A DNA stretch of 49,313 nt, taken from the NCBI GenBank assembly GCA_018372435.1, contig JAHAJA010000032.1:1-49313 (forward strand). Direction: 5' to 3'. Positions 17,078 to 26,533 of the stretch are shown piece by piece; the stretch's first letter is position 1; every line of letters starts with the position of its first letter. Origin of the DNA: Clostridiales bacterium (GTDB lineage Bacteria; Bacillota; Clostridia; Lachnospirales; Lachnospiraceae). The notes under the pieces were generated by a model. The model was not told the DNA's origin. It did not search any database and saw only the letters and a list, made by a program, of their open reading frames with translations. The position numbers were made by a program, and so were the translations under genes.

Positions 17078-18004
17078 CTAGTCTTTTTCTTGGAATAATT
17101 TCTTGGAGATTTTAGAGAAGGTCCAAACAATTCCTAGTAAAACTACAGAAACTGCTGCTGCATACCCCATCTCATAACGAATGAATCCGTAATCTTCAAT
17201 ATGGTTAACGATTAACTGTGCTGCGTAATTTGGAGTCGGATTGGCACCAGATAATTGAACACCAATTAAACCATTCTGGAATGTTCCAACGATAGCCATT
17301 ACTGCTCCGAATAACATCTGTGGTTTCATAGTTGGTATTGTTATATACCACATCTCTTGAAAACGGTTCTTCACTCCATCTAATGCTGCTGCTTCATATA
17401 AAGACTCATCTGCATTCAAGATACCAGCTAACATTGCTAGGAAACCAACTCCCATACTACTCCATAAGGCTACGATAATAACAATTGGTAGTAGATATCT
17501 AACATCAAGAAGCCAGATAATTGGCTCATTAATAATACCAAGGCGCATCAACCAACTGTTTAGATATCCTGTCTGGTCACCACTGAATATAATCTTCCAT
17601 AATACAGTCATGGCAACACCAGAAGTCATACTTGGTGAATAGAAGATTAATGCCAGTATCGTTCTTGGTGTCTTCGACAACTGTGCTAATGCCCATGCTA
17701 GTATGAAGGATAAGATATATCCACCTGGTCCAACAATTAGCGCATATAACACGGTTTTTGGTAATACATATTGCATGAAAATCTCATCTCGTGTAAGAAG
17801 ATTAACATAATTCAGAAATCCTACAAAACTAGGGAATTGAATCGTATTAAAGTTCGTGAAAGATAATGCCATCGCAATTACCATTGGAACAATAATAAAT
17901 GTTGCAAATAAAACTAAGTATGGAGCAAGAAAAGCATATGCCGATTTGTTTGAAGTCTCACGCTTTCCTATTTTCGTTCTCTTATGAGTCGTGCTTGCTC
18001 TCAC
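17078..18004 (-). CDS. Sugar ABC transporter permease (MalF type)
   Basis: 308 aa from a GTG at 18004. An ATG at 18019 is in frame, but its second to fourth codons contain GGGAGG, which sits eight bases before the GTG and is better read as the ribosome-binding site. The protein has a basic N-terminus, six membrane segments and the docking loop EAAALDGVKNRFQEMWYITI. Lack of a large periplasmic domain is usual for Gram-positive MalF-type subunits. It lies 16 bp after the fusion SBP gene and is its presumed permease partner. Confidence 0.93.
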   Translation of the reverse strand: MRASTTHKRTKIGKRETSNKSAYAFLAPYLVLFATFIIVPMVIAMALSFTNFNTIQFPSFVGFLNYVNLLTRDEIFMQYVLPKTVLYALIVGPGGYILSFILAWALAQLSKTPRTILALIFYSPSMTSGVAMTVLWKIIFSGDQTGYLNSWLMRLGIINEPIIWLLDVRYLLPIVIIVALWSSMGVGFLAMLAGILNADESLYEAAALDGVKNRFQEMWYITIPTMKPQMLFGAVMAIVGTFQNGLIGVQLSGANPTPNYAAQLIVNHIEDYGFIRYEMGYAAAVSVVLLGIVWTFSKISKKLFQEKD

Positions 18005-18020
18005 TTTAATACCTCCCATC

Positions 18021-20990
18021 TTATTCGGTCTTGTTCAGGATTTCTCTCACAGTCTCAATGGTTGGGACTTCGTAATTCTTAATCACTTTTCCATCCTTCA
18101 TATATCCAAACTCTTCTAATTTTCTCTCAGTCTCTCGGTCAATTCGTTTTACTGCATTATCCAGTGTAATTCTTAGATTCTTACCATCTACAACTATCGA
18201 GTTATAGGCATTACTTAATTCACGCTCTAACATATATGTTCCAAGAATTCTAGGGGCCTCCATAATCCATTTATCCTGATCTATAATTACTTTCTTATCC
18301 TCAGAACGAATTGCCAGACTAGTGAATGCTTCTGTATTGGCTGTATTCCAGATGTACTCATCACCATAGGTGATTTGTAATGTCTGCCCAAATTCCGCTT
18401 GGACTTTAGCAGATGACCACCATTTCATAAACTCCCAGGCTTGCCCTTCTCTTTCTTCATCAGACTGAAACATTACCGTACTTTCTGCACCGCCAGAACT
18501 ATAATGTAGTACGTCCCCATTCTCATCTTCTACACCAGGAACCAATGCGATTCCCCATGAATTAGCAATCTCAGGTGCAGCATTAATTAATAAGTTATAT
18601 ACGGAATAATCAGCGATACCAATTGGTAAATCACCGTTTCTAAAATGTTGATAGAAACTAGGAACATCCTTAGGAAGATTATAGATTGTAAACAGTTCTG
18701 TAAGTTCCGTAAAACCTTTTACAGCCTCTTCACTATTAATAGTTGTATCTCCTGCATATTCACTATATAAGGAAGCTCCATTCTGGAACAACAACGGTGT
18801 CGTGCCATGGAAGGTTTTCATTGCCACCATACCAGCTGTCGGGTAATAGAAATTCAACCCTCTCATCTGTAATTCTGGCAACATATTCTTTACCTCCTCC
18901 ATAGTCTCTGGAACCTCAAGTCCTAATTTATCAAGAATATCTTTACGGTAATACATTACCCAGAAGTTTCTTGTTTCAGGAAGTGAATAGATCCCATCAT
19001 TAATAGTGGATGGTACTAATAATCCTTCTGTATATCTAGAGGCAATCTCTGTGAAATCATCAAACTCTGTTAGATCTTTAATCGCACCTCTTATACCAAG
19101 CTCAAAAGGAATTGCATAGTTAATACCTGTAGCGATATCTGGTGCATCCCCTGAAGCATTGGCAAGCACAAGCTTGTTTTGATCTGGCATAAGGGACAAA
19201 TCAACTTGAATCCCTGTTTCTTTGGTGAATTCTTCGTCAATCATCTTTTGCATGATCTCAAGATATTGCCTGGAGCGATTTACCCACACTTGAAGGTGAG
19301 AATCGTCCGTGTTATCCACAGAATATGCTTGATCTGTGAACGAAGTAAAGAATCTATTCGCATTCATCTGCATGGATTTAAAAAATCCTGTTTTTTTCGG
19401 TAATTTTGCTTCCTCTTGATAGAGGTAAATTCGATCTATGTATAATTGATTTTTATTAAGTGCATCTAATAGATTCGCTAGAAACCTTGTTACTGAACTA
19501 ACACTTGTTGAAAGTTCTGCTATACGATATGGCAATTTATTAGGTTCTTTTGCTAAACTTCTTAATTGCGTAGATGCTACGTAGATAGAAGAGAAGGAAC
19601 CGATTTGATCAACTTTCTCGTTATAACATCTTACACTATCCACTAGTGCTTCAAGTTCATCTGCATAATCATATAATTTTTGACCTACTCCTGGAATATA
19701 GGATTCTATATTAAGGTCTCTGTATTTATCCTTGTTCGTTCCAGCTACCTTAGTAATCTCTAGGGATAGATTATTGATTTCTGACATGATTGCTTCTACC
19801 GATTCTATAACATGCCTAATAGGATCAATACTAATTGTGAAGGAGATCGTATGTACACCTTCATCTAGATACACACTAAGATAATTTGAATTCTCATCTT
19901 GTAAGGTTGCCCTACGATAACTCTTTCCATAGGAAAGAGGATAATCTTTGAATTTCGTATTGCTTATTGTTCCATCTACCTTAACATCAACAAATACAGG
20001 GAAATCACTCTTGTCACTTTGCTTATAATTAAGTGCGATATAGTAATAGCCCGCTTTTTCAATATTCTGTTCATATGTAACGGTTTGGCCTGCTTCTTTA
20101 AAAGACTGACCATCTAATGTATTTAACTCTTTATTCTTAACATTGTAAGGTTTTACGTCCACATCATATTCGCATAGAGCTCTTACAGAAGAATCATTTC
20201 TATACGTAGGATACTCTCCTTGAAGTGTGTATATCGCATCCCCTTCTGCCTTTTTTGATTCTGTATATTCTGGAATATCTACTTCTTTATTCAGATACAT
20301 ATTGCCAAGTAATACATTACCTTCTGATATACCTATTTCGATGGTATTCTTACCAGCTTGTAACTGAACTCCTAATGGCATGGAATGACGATAGCTGGCA
20401 TCCATAATGTATTTGTTATTCCACTCCATCAGTTTATCTGGAACAGATACCACCTGATTTCCATAACGGTCGTACAGTCTCTCTTCTCCATTGGTCCACT
20501 CACTTTCGAATGTTAATCTTCTTGCCTCATAGAATGGATATTCGCCATTTACTTTCATGGTCATCTCAATGGGTAAGATAGAGTTGTCATAAGACAGGTA
20601 GTCAAAACTTATATAATATATTGCTGTTTCCTCTACATCAAATGTCAATGTTCCTGTTTGATCAAGCTCCATCTTTATCACTGGATTTTTATATTGGTAT
20701 GATGCTTCCATATTGGCAGCATCGATTATAGTACCTGTGCCAGTCTCAAATGCTTGATTAATTGGAATCTCAATCTGCTCTCCCTCATATGGATTTGCAG
20801 TGTATTCCGCGCTTACATAAGTATATTTTTCAGCTAACAGTTCACTCGTATATACATTACTCGTACTTGTCTGTTCACTCGTACTTTTTGTATCCACTGC
20901 TCTCACTGTTAGCGCAAACCCAAACACACTATTCATTAGGACAGAACCACTTAATACTATTGCAGTTAGCCTTGTAATGCTCTTGCGCAT
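18021..20990 (-). CDS. Giant secreted substrate-binding protein with N-terminal carbohydrate-binding-like extension
   Basis: 989 aa from the ATG at 20990, nine codons inside the longest frame, because GGAGGAAG lies just upstream and a signal peptide (MRKSITRLTAIVLSGSVL) follows directly. CUT1 binding proteins are usually 400-550 aa. Here the binding-protein domain occupies only about residues 560-980 (MQKMIDEEFTKETGIQVDLS, ASGDAPDIATGINYAIPFEL, YRKDILDKLGLEVPETMEEV, MFQSDEEREGQAWEFMKWWS). The first ~410 residues hold two beta-rich segments like carbohydrate-binding sandwiches (YYISFDYLSYDNSILPIEMT; KAGYYYIALNYKQSDKSDFP), then a helical spacer (~410-545). No lipobox is present, so retention at the membrane is unexplained. 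It heads the importer operon behind its own promoter. Confidence 0.88.
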   Translation of the reverse strand: MRKSITRLTAIVLSGSVLMNSVFGFALTVRAVDTKSTSEQTSTSNVYTSELLAEKYTYVSAEYTANPYEGEQIEIPINQAFETGTGTIIDAANMEASYQYKNPVIKMELDQTGTLTFDVEETAIYYISFDYLSYDNSILPIEMTMKVNGEYPFYEARRLTFESEWTNGEERLYDRYGNQVVSVPDKLMEWNNKYIMDASYRHSMPLGVQLQAGKNTIEIGISEGNVLLGNMYLNKEVDIPEYTESKKAEGDAIYTLQGEYPTYRNDSSVRALCEYDVDVKPYNVKNKELNTLDGQSFKEAGQTVTYEQNIEKAGYYYIALNYKQSDKSDFPVFVDVKVDGTISNTKFKDYPLSYGKSYRRATLQDENSNYLSVYLDEGVHTISFTISIDPIRHVIESVEAIMSEINNLSLEITKVAGTNKDKYRDLNIESYIPGVGQKLYDYADELEALVDSVRCYNEKVDQIGSFSSIYVASTQLRSLAKEPNKLPYRIAELSTSVSSVTRFLANLLDALNKNQLYIDRIYLYQEEAKLPKKTGFFKSMQMNANRFFTSFTDQAYSVDNTDDSHLQVWVNRSRQYLEIMQKMIDEEFTKETGIQVDLSLMPDQNKLVLANASGDAPDIATGINYAIPFELGIRGAIKDLTEFDDFTEIASRYTEGLLVPSTINDGIYSLPETRNFWVMYYRKDILDKLGLEVPETMEEVKNMLPELQMRGLNFYYPTAGMVAMKTFHGTTPLLFQNGASLYSEYAGDTTINSEEAVKGFTELTELFTIYNLPKDVPSFYQHFRNGDLPIGIADYSVYNLLINAAPEIANSWGIALVPGVEDENGDVLHYSSGGAESTVMFQSDEEREGQAWEFMKWWSSAKVQAEFGQTLQITYGDEYIWNTANTEAFTSLAIRSEDKKVIIDQDKWIMEAPRILGTYMLERELSNAYNSIVVDGKNLRITLDNAVKRIDRETERKLEEFGYMKDGKVIKNYEVPTIETVREILNKTE

Positions 20991-21018
20991 AATACCTTCC
21001 TCCGTTCCTGTAATCATC

Positions 21019-21084
21019 CTAAACTATTAATTTAGTATTTTCTAAACTAATTTAATTTTACCATACAATGTCTAGTTTAGTCAA
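21019..21084 (-). promoter_or_regulatory. Promoter and operator cluster of the importer operon
   Basis: On the minus strand TTGACT (21084-21079) and TAAAAT (21060-21055) are 18 bp apart. Three operator-like sequences overlap this promoter: ACTAAACTAGA covering the -35 box, TAAATTAGTTTAG (complement of 21042-21054) just past the -10 box, and ACTAAATTAATAGTTTAG (complement of 21019-21036). The middle one is identical over 13 bases to the palindromic site in front of the lipoprotein GH51 gene at 26.47 kb. The position suggests repression by steric block. Confidence 0.75.
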
Positions 21085-21216
21085 TGCAATACTCACTTTT
21101 TTATGCATTTTAACCACTTGTTTTTATAAAAACACAAAGTTTCTATAGTAAGAACCCACTATATTCGCTTATGATTCATTATATAATATAATAGTTTATT
21201 TTTTTGTAAAATATCT

Positions 21217-22809
21217 CTATTTATCATTTTCCGGTAGCGCATAAATACCACTGCCTAATATGGAAATTCCTTTTTCTGATAATGCCGTAAACACCATAAC
21301 GTTCTTTTTTCCATATTCGTCCCACTGTTTTGTTACTATGCCTTTATAAGATTCCCCTTTAATCGTAATCTCTATTTGATTATCCTTCTTTAACTCCCAA
21401 GTCCCTGTTACCTGACCAGATATGGTATGATCTGCATTAAGCCAGATTTCAGTGGATTTTTTCATCATTGACGAGATATCTTGCATCTGATTAATATACT
21501 TGTATGGACCGGCAATCTCTTCATCCGTATAGCTTCCAATACTCTCCCCTACATACCGATAAGGTGATACTAAAAACCAGCCATCTTCATTCAGATACAT
21601 CTGATGTACTCGTACTTGATGACCTTCACCTCTATTCTCAAATCTAGTATGAAAGATTAAAAAATATCGATTTGTCTTTTCATCATAGATTGCTGAATTA
21701 TGTCCTGGAGACACATAGCCGTTTCTTAGCTTGCCTGTCTCCCCTTCTATATAGTTAAAATGTATATTTCCTAAGATTTTTGTTCCATACTGCGCTGCTG
21801 CCGTATCATCGAAGAAACTTCCTGCAGGCCCTTTACAAAGAGTCATATCGTTTCCAGCTGCATCATAATATGGTCCATCTGGATTCTTGGAACGGCTTAC
21901 ACGAATGTTATATCCTCCTGTTGCATCTAATCCCCCATAAGAAAGAAACATGTAATAATAATCTGTCTCTTTGCTATACATAATGTATGGACCTTCTATT
22001 CGTAGATGATTTTCACCAAGTAGTTTTTTCCCATATCCCTTTTCTAGAGGAAATCCCGTTTCTGGATTAAGTTCTAGAATATAGATTCCACCAGAGTAAG
22101 ATCCATACACCATCCATAATCGATTTTCTTTATCAAAGAATACACATGGATCTACCACATTAGGATGAATTGTAGAATCGTAGGTATCCCCATTCTCACT
22201 AGGCGTATCGGCTTCCATACCAGACTTTAATATAATTCCAAGGTCCTCGTAAGGACCTTCCACTTGATCTGCAACAGCAATTCCAAGTGCTGATATCGGC
22301 GCATCCCCTCTACATGCGCAGTAATACATATAGAACCTACCATCCGCCAACTGTATAACATCTGGCGCCCATAAGGTATCAGTCTGTGCCCATGTCAATG
22401 CTTCCTCTAGTTCATCTGGTGCATCAGGTATGATAGTGTTGGTTTTATTCACACCAGAAGATAATAACTCCCAATTTATTAAGTCTTCTGATTTTGCCCC
22501 CGCTAGATGGGAACCGAATACATAATACGTTCCATCAACTTCTATAACAGAAGGATCATGAACACTTACATCCTGAAAGCTATAATCGACTTCTTTCTGG
22601 GCATTCAACTTACTGTTCATATAGGTCTCCTCCTCTTCTGTCTTTTCTACATTATTTTCAGTATTGCTTCCATTCGTTTCTTTTTTTTCTACCTTACTTT
22701 GTTCAATAAGGTCGTCTTTTACTTGTTCTGTTCCCATACTCTGCTTACAGCCGGTTAAAGTTACTACTAAGGACAAACATACAACTAGTTTCCATATCCT
22801 ATTTCTCAT
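21217..22809 (-). CDS. Lipoprotein endo-1,5-alpha-L-arabinanase, GH43
   Basis: 530 aa from the ATG at 22809; a GTG nine bases upstream is in frame but has no spacing for a ribosome-binding site. The signal peptide ends LTGC, so Cys21 is lipidated and the enzyme sits on the outer face of the membrane. An acidic linker (~22-75) precedes the five-bladed GH43 propeller. The three GH43 acids are visible: Asp85 (VSVHDPSVIEV), Asp220 (NVVDPCVFFD) and Glu272 (LRIEGPYIMY). A C-terminal ~100-residue beta domain (EIWLNADHTISGQVTGTWEL) resembles the GH43 C-terminal domain of Abn2-type enzymes. It cleaves internal alpha-1,5 bonds of arabinan. It overlaps the upstream GH43 gene by 11 bp and is the last gene of the enzyme unit. 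Confidence 0.92.
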   Translation of the reverse strand: MRNRIWKLVVCLSLVVTLTGCKQSMGTEQVKDDLIEQSKVEKKETNGSNTENNVEKTEEEETYMNSKLNAQKEVDYSFQDVSVHDPSVIEVDGTYYVFGSHLAGAKSEDLINWELLSSGVNKTNTIIPDAPDELEEALTWAQTDTLWAPDVIQLADGRFYMYYCACRGDAPISALGIAVADQVEGPYEDLGIILKSGMEADTPSENGDTYDSTIHPNVVDPCVFFDKENRLWMVYGSYSGGIYILELNPETGFPLEKGYGKKLLGENHLRIEGPYIMYSKETDYYYMFLSYGGLDATGGYNIRVSRSKNPDGPYYDAAGNDMTLCKGPAGSFFDDTAAAQYGTKILGNIHFNYIEGETGKLRNGYVSPGHNSAIYDEKTNRYFLIFHTRFENRGEGHQVRVHQMYLNEDGWFLVSPYRYVGESIGSYTDEEIAGPYKYINQMQDISSMMKKSTEIWLNADHTISGQVTGTWELKKDNQIEITIKGESYKGIVTKQWDEYGKKNVMVFTALSEKGISILGSGIYALPENDK

Positions 22810-23794
22810 ATTCCTCACCCTTTTGTTCCTCTATCTCAAATATAGGGAAACCAGATTTACCCCATTTGACCTCAAGAATCATAGCATGACGATTCGGGTC
22901 GCTTAATGGGTCCCCTTGTATCTCTTCATATGGTCTTGCATGATAAATCATTAAATCCTTTTGATTGTCTTCCGACTTAGTAAAGCAGTTATGTCCAGGT
23001 CCAAACACCCTCTTCTTCTCATCCGTTACAAGGACAGGATTTCTTAATTTTGTCCACGACAATGGGTCTAGTAGATCAGAATCTTCATCTGCATAAAGTA
23101 GACCTATACAATAGCAAGCCCCTGTTCCACTTGCTGAGAAGGTTAAGAATAGTTTTCCATCTCTTTTAAGTACCCCAGGTCCCTCGTTTACCCAAAAATC
23201 AACTCTCTCCCAATCATAATCTGGAGTTGTTAGTAATACCTGAACGGTACTAAGTTTTATTCCTGATTCCATCTTTGCGATATATAGATTGGATATCTGT
23301 TTTCCTACGCTGACTTTCTCTGCCCAGACGTAATAATATTCCCCCTTATTCTCGAATACCGTTGCATCTAATGAAAACGCTCGAAAGGAATACTCATCCT
23401 CATCTGCACATTGCATTTTTCCCTTTTCAACCCATGCATCTCTAGTTGGATCTTGCCCTTCACACTCTAGTACATAAGGTCTAATCTTCCAGACATCATC
23501 CTTCTCACCGGCTGCAAAGTATATGTACCATTTACCAAATATATAGTGAATCTCCGGTGCCCATATATGTGCACTCATCTCTCCCGATTCATGCTTCTTC
23601 CAGATTGTAATCTCCTCTGCCTCAGGTAGCCCCAAAATAGTGTCAGAACGTCTCAGTATGATTCGATCATACTGAGGTACCGAACCGGTAAAGTAATAAT
23701 ATCCGTCTGTATGCTTATATACATAAGGATCAGCTCTTTGCTCAATTAACGGTTTATTGTATTTTGTCCATATCTTTTTCTTATCTTTCTCCAT
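22799..23794 (-). CDS. Cytoplasmic GH43 exo-alpha-L-arabinanase/arabinofuranosidase (subfamily 26-like)
   Basis: 331 aa from the ATG at 23794, with GAGGG upstream; a TTG two codons earlier is less likely. No signal peptide, so the enzyme is cytoplasmic. Sequence features match GH43 subfamily 26 enzymes that release arabinose from arabino-oligosaccharides: RADPYVYKHTDGYYYFTGSV, SAHIWAPEIHYIFGKWYIYF and AAGEKDD. The catalytic triad is Asp22, Asp143 (FSLDATVFE) and Glu204 (WVNEGPGVL). FGPGHNCF provides the late active-site His. It lies 83 bp after the lipoprotein GH51 gene and overlaps the endo-arabinanase gene. It probably trims imported linear arabino-oligosaccharides. Confidence 0.9.
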   Translation of the reverse strand: MEKDKKKIWTKYNKPLIEQRADPYVYKHTDGYYYFTGSVPQYDRIILRRSDTILGLPEAEEITIWKKHESGEMSAHIWAPEIHYIFGKWYIYFAAGEKDDVWKIRPYVLECEGQDPTRDAWVEKGKMQCADEDEYSFRAFSLDATVFENKGEYYYVWAEKVSVGKQISNLYIAKMESGIKLSTVQVLLTTPDYDWERVDFWVNEGPGVLKRDGKLFLTFSASGTGACYCIGLLYADEDSDLLDPLSWTKLRNPVLVTDEKKRVFGPGHNCFTKSEDNQKDLMIYHARPYEEIQGDPLSDPNRHAMILEVKWGKSGFPIFEIEEQKGEEYEK

Positions 23795-23877
23795 GTGCAA
23801 GCCCTCTCTTTCTTCCCATCCGCTAGTCCGTATATTGTCTCTTTGTCACCAACTTAGATTAATGCTATCCTAATCCT

Positions 23878-26448
23878 TTAATTACTCGTCTCTATTCTGA
23901 ATATTGATATAGAATTTGCTGGTGCCACATATTCATAATTCTCAGTTATTTCTAATTTCCTTTTTGTTGGTATTACATTCTCAGGATTTTTAAGTGAATT
24001 ATCAGCTTCAGAATCCGCATTAGCAAGAACCTCCACCGTTGCATTTCCTGTAATATCGCAGTTTTCTAATCTTATGGCAATATTACGTTCTTCCCCTTGT
24101 ATGTTAACCAGCTTCACAATAATATCTCCTGTTTTCTCTTCTTTACTAACAGTTTGATATACTGGGAATACTTCTGGCACTTTAATTACATGCATTTCTT
24201 TATCATCTAGATAACAGGTAATTGTATCTTTATTCACCACCACTTTAATCTCATACCAGCGATCTGTCTGTATGGTAACATTTCGTATATCAGAAACGAT
24301 ATTCTTGGTTCCTCCAAGCGCTTCCTCAACTACACTCCTTGTGTTATTCCAGCCACCGATATTCCAGTGATAGAAATTCTTCTGATCTTTTACCGCAAAC
24401 GGTATTAAAAATCCTTCGTCTCCTGACAACTTCTTCGCCTTTACGGTATAGGTGTAATTACTCCAATTCGTATCTCCAACATAAGAAGCACTTCCCATAA
24501 TGGCATCGTTTGTTGGATAAGAAGCATTGGTCTGTGCATAGACCTTATTACCATCTTCATCATCCATTATTTCGAAGAATCCTTGGCTACTACCTTCGAA
24601 GTTTGAAGCTTCTGTAGAGAAATCATTCTCATACAGTACTTTGCCGGTTTCATTATCAATTACTTTCATATCATCAAACACAGCTGCTGTTTTCCAGGTT
24701 CCAACTCCAATCTTTCCAGTCGCCCCTTCCCCTTTAACATCAATTAGTGAACTCTCTAACAGATAATCTCCCTTATTATTAGCAAACATCTTTTGTACAT
24801 AGTAATTAACGGAACCATATACCTTGCTATTATTAAACCAAATCATATCTGGTCTCCATTGTGATGACAGGGTGTTCCCAAACAGTGGTGCATATGCCGC
24901 CATCTTAACAACATCACTATTTCTCTCAAGCGCTGTCATATATGCTGCTTCGGATATTGCTGCTTTTAATGAATTTGATTTGGCTGCATATTCTCCTAAG
25001 AATACTTCCGTTCCTTCCCTTTCATAACCATCATATCTTGTTGTGTTTTTCAAAAACCATTCTGGCTCATTATAATAATGCTCATCTACTAAATCCGCAT
25101 ATTTGATCGTATCATCCTTATGGCTGTCTATTTCTGACCACGCATAATCGAATAAATCGCCACTTGATAATGGTCCCGAAGATGTTATTAACTTAATATC
25201 TGGGTACTTCTCTCTGAATACTTCAACAAATTTATCGTATCTCTTAAAGTATTCTTCTCCCCACTGTTCATTTCCAATTCCTAAGTAATCAATCTCGAAT
25301 GGTTGTATATGCCCCATGTTAATTCGTACACTTCCCCAAGTTGTTGATGCATCTCCCCGGCAAAACTCCACCAAATCTAATGCGTCCTGTATGTAATGAT
25401 CCAGATCATTTAATTCTGCTAATGTATTCGTCTGTCCAGCTGCTCTTGCTTGACATGACATTCCACAGTTTACGATAGGAACTGCCTTAGCCCCCAGATC
25501 TTCGCAAAGTAAGAAGTATTCAAAAAATCCAATACCATAGCTTTGGTAATATGGATATGTTTTTGTCCCAATCCATAAGTTCTCATTTTGTTTCCTCTGT
25601 GCTACATCTCCAACGGTATCCTTCCAGCAATACGCATTATCAAGTGGATTTCCTTCTACAATACAACCTCCCGGGAAACGGATAAAAGAAGGTTGTAACT
25701 CCTCTAATAGCTTAACCATGTCCGCTCTAAGTCCATTCTCACGATTCTTATAGGTATTCACTGGAAAAAGTGAGATCATGTCCAAATCAACCGTTCCCAT
25801 TTCATCAAGAACTAAGGATAGACTTCCTTTCTCTACCGTCTCTTCTGCTTTAATTATTATCTCCCTCTTTGACCATGCACCTTCTACTTCCTCTATGTAC
25901 CCACTACCAATGCAATTACCATCATGATCTTCTAAATTGATTTTAATTTTTCCTTTATATGAATCACTTTTCACATATACATTAAATCGATATTCTTCCT
26001 CTTTAACAAACGACATTCCTTCAAGGAACCCTTGATTACGTATTCCGCTATTCTTTGATTCTGTCTTTAACTCCAGATAGTTTGGATTATTGTTATTCAG
26101 TCCACCTTCATTACATATCCTTAACTGTGCATTGTTAACGACCTCATATCCATGAAGTTGTCCTCCCGCCGCAAGGGATTCTTCGAATTCAAAGGAGCGA
26201 TTAATTACCTTTTCAGCATATAAACCTCCATCAGCTGCAAAGTTTATATCTTCAAAGAAAAGCCCATACAAGGTCTCACTAATATCAATTCCTTTTTTTT
26301 CACCATTAATTAGTAAACCGAAATTATTATCTTCCATCCTCTTCTCCTCCAGTACATTCCCATGATCCTTATTGCAACCATTGATAAATAACAACCCTAT
26401 ACAACAACAAAACATTGTTATTCTTTTTTGATAAAAATGTTTTTTCAT
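23878..26448 (-). CDS. Lipoprotein alpha-L-arabinofuranosidase, GH51, with CBM4/9-like and concanavalin-like modules
   Basis: 856 aa from an ATG with AGAGGAAT. The signal peptide ends INGC, making Cys25 the likely lipidation site. The GH51 core starts at ~45 (ISETLYGLFFEDINFAADGG) and is interrupted by a CBM4/9-like sandwich at ~88-230, as in other secreted GH51 enzymes. FIRFPGGC lies at ~255; acid/base Glu394 is in GIGNEQWGEEYF and nucleophile Glu486 in VFLGEYAAK. A second module of about 180 residues (~565-745; WSNYTYTVKAKKLSGDEGFL, YHWNIGGWNNTRS) has a concanavalin/laminin-like look and splits the C-terminal beta domain. The enzyme removes arabinofuranosyl side chains at the cell surface. 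It is the first gene of the enzyme unit, directly behind a perfect palindromic operator. Confidence 0.94.
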   Translation of the reverse strand: MKKHFYQKRITMFCCCIGLLFINGCNKDHGNVLEEKRMEDNNFGLLINGEKKGIDISETLYGLFFEDINFAADGGLYAEKVINRSFEFEESLAAGGQLHGYEVVNNAQLRICNEGGLNNNNPNYLELKTESKNSGIRNQGFLEGMSFVKEEEYRFNVYVKSDSYKGKIKINLEDHDGNCIGSGYIEEVEGAWSKREIIIKAEETVEKGSLSLVLDEMGTVDLDMISLFPVNTYKNRENGLRADMVKLLEELQPSFIRFPGGCIVEGNPLDNAYCWKDTVGDVAQRKQNENLWIGTKTYPYYQSYGIGFFEYFLLCEDLGAKAVPIVNCGMSCQARAAGQTNTLAELNDLDHYIQDALDLVEFCRGDASTTWGSVRINMGHIQPFEIDYLGIGNEQWGEEYFKRYDKFVEVFREKYPDIKLITSSGPLSSGDLFDYAWSEIDSHKDDTIKYADLVDEHYYNEPEWFLKNTTRYDGYEREGTEVFLGEYAAKSNSLKAAISEAAYMTALERNSDVVKMAAYAPLFGNTLSSQWRPDMIWFNNSKVYGSVNYYVQKMFANNKGDYLLESSLIDVKGEGATGKIGVGTWKTAAVFDDMKVIDNETGKVLYENDFSTEASNFEGSSQGFFEIMDDEDGNKVYAQTNASYPTNDAIMGSASYVGDTNWSNYTYTVKAKKLSGDEGFLIPFAVKDQKNFYHWNIGGWNNTRSVVEEALGGTKNIVSDIRNVTIQTDRWYEIKVVVNKDTITCYLDDKEMHVIKVPEVFPVYQTVSKEEKTGDIIVKLVNIQGEERNIAIRLENCDITGNATVEVLANADSEADNSLKNPENVIPTKRKLEITENYEYVAPANSISIFRIETSN

Positions 26449-26465
26449 TTCGATTCCTCTTTCAT

Positions 26466-26487
26466 ATAACTAAATTAGTTTAGTTAT
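26466..26487. promoter_or_regulatory. Perfect palindromic operator in front of the lipoprotein GH51 gene
   Basis: Arms ATAACTAAA and TTTAGTTAT are exact reverse complements separated by TTAG. The site lies about 11-32 bp downstream of the predicted transcription start and 18 bp before the GH51 start codon. Its core TAAATTAGTTTAG recurs exactly (as complement) in the importer-operon promoter at 21042-21054. A further partial copy, TTCTAAACTA, occurs at 26591-26600. The adjacent wHTH regulator is the obvious candidate ligand. Confidence 0.75.
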
Positions 26488-26504
26488 ATCTAAAATATAA
26501 TGCT

Positions 26505-26533
26505 ATTATATCTACTTGAATTCCATTTGTAAA
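26505..26533 (-). promoter_or_regulatory. Promoter of the arabinan enzyme unit
   Basis: On the minus strand TTTACA (26533-26528) and TATAAT (26510-26505) are separated by exactly 17 bp. The operator lies just downstream, inside the transcribed leader. Confidence 0.7.

Noticed and set aside
23372..23386. cre-like catabolite repression site (TGAAAACGCTCGAAA)
   Set aside because: It lies deep inside a GH43 coding region, is imperfect in the right half, and is explained by the codons; no comparable site is seen at the locus promoters.
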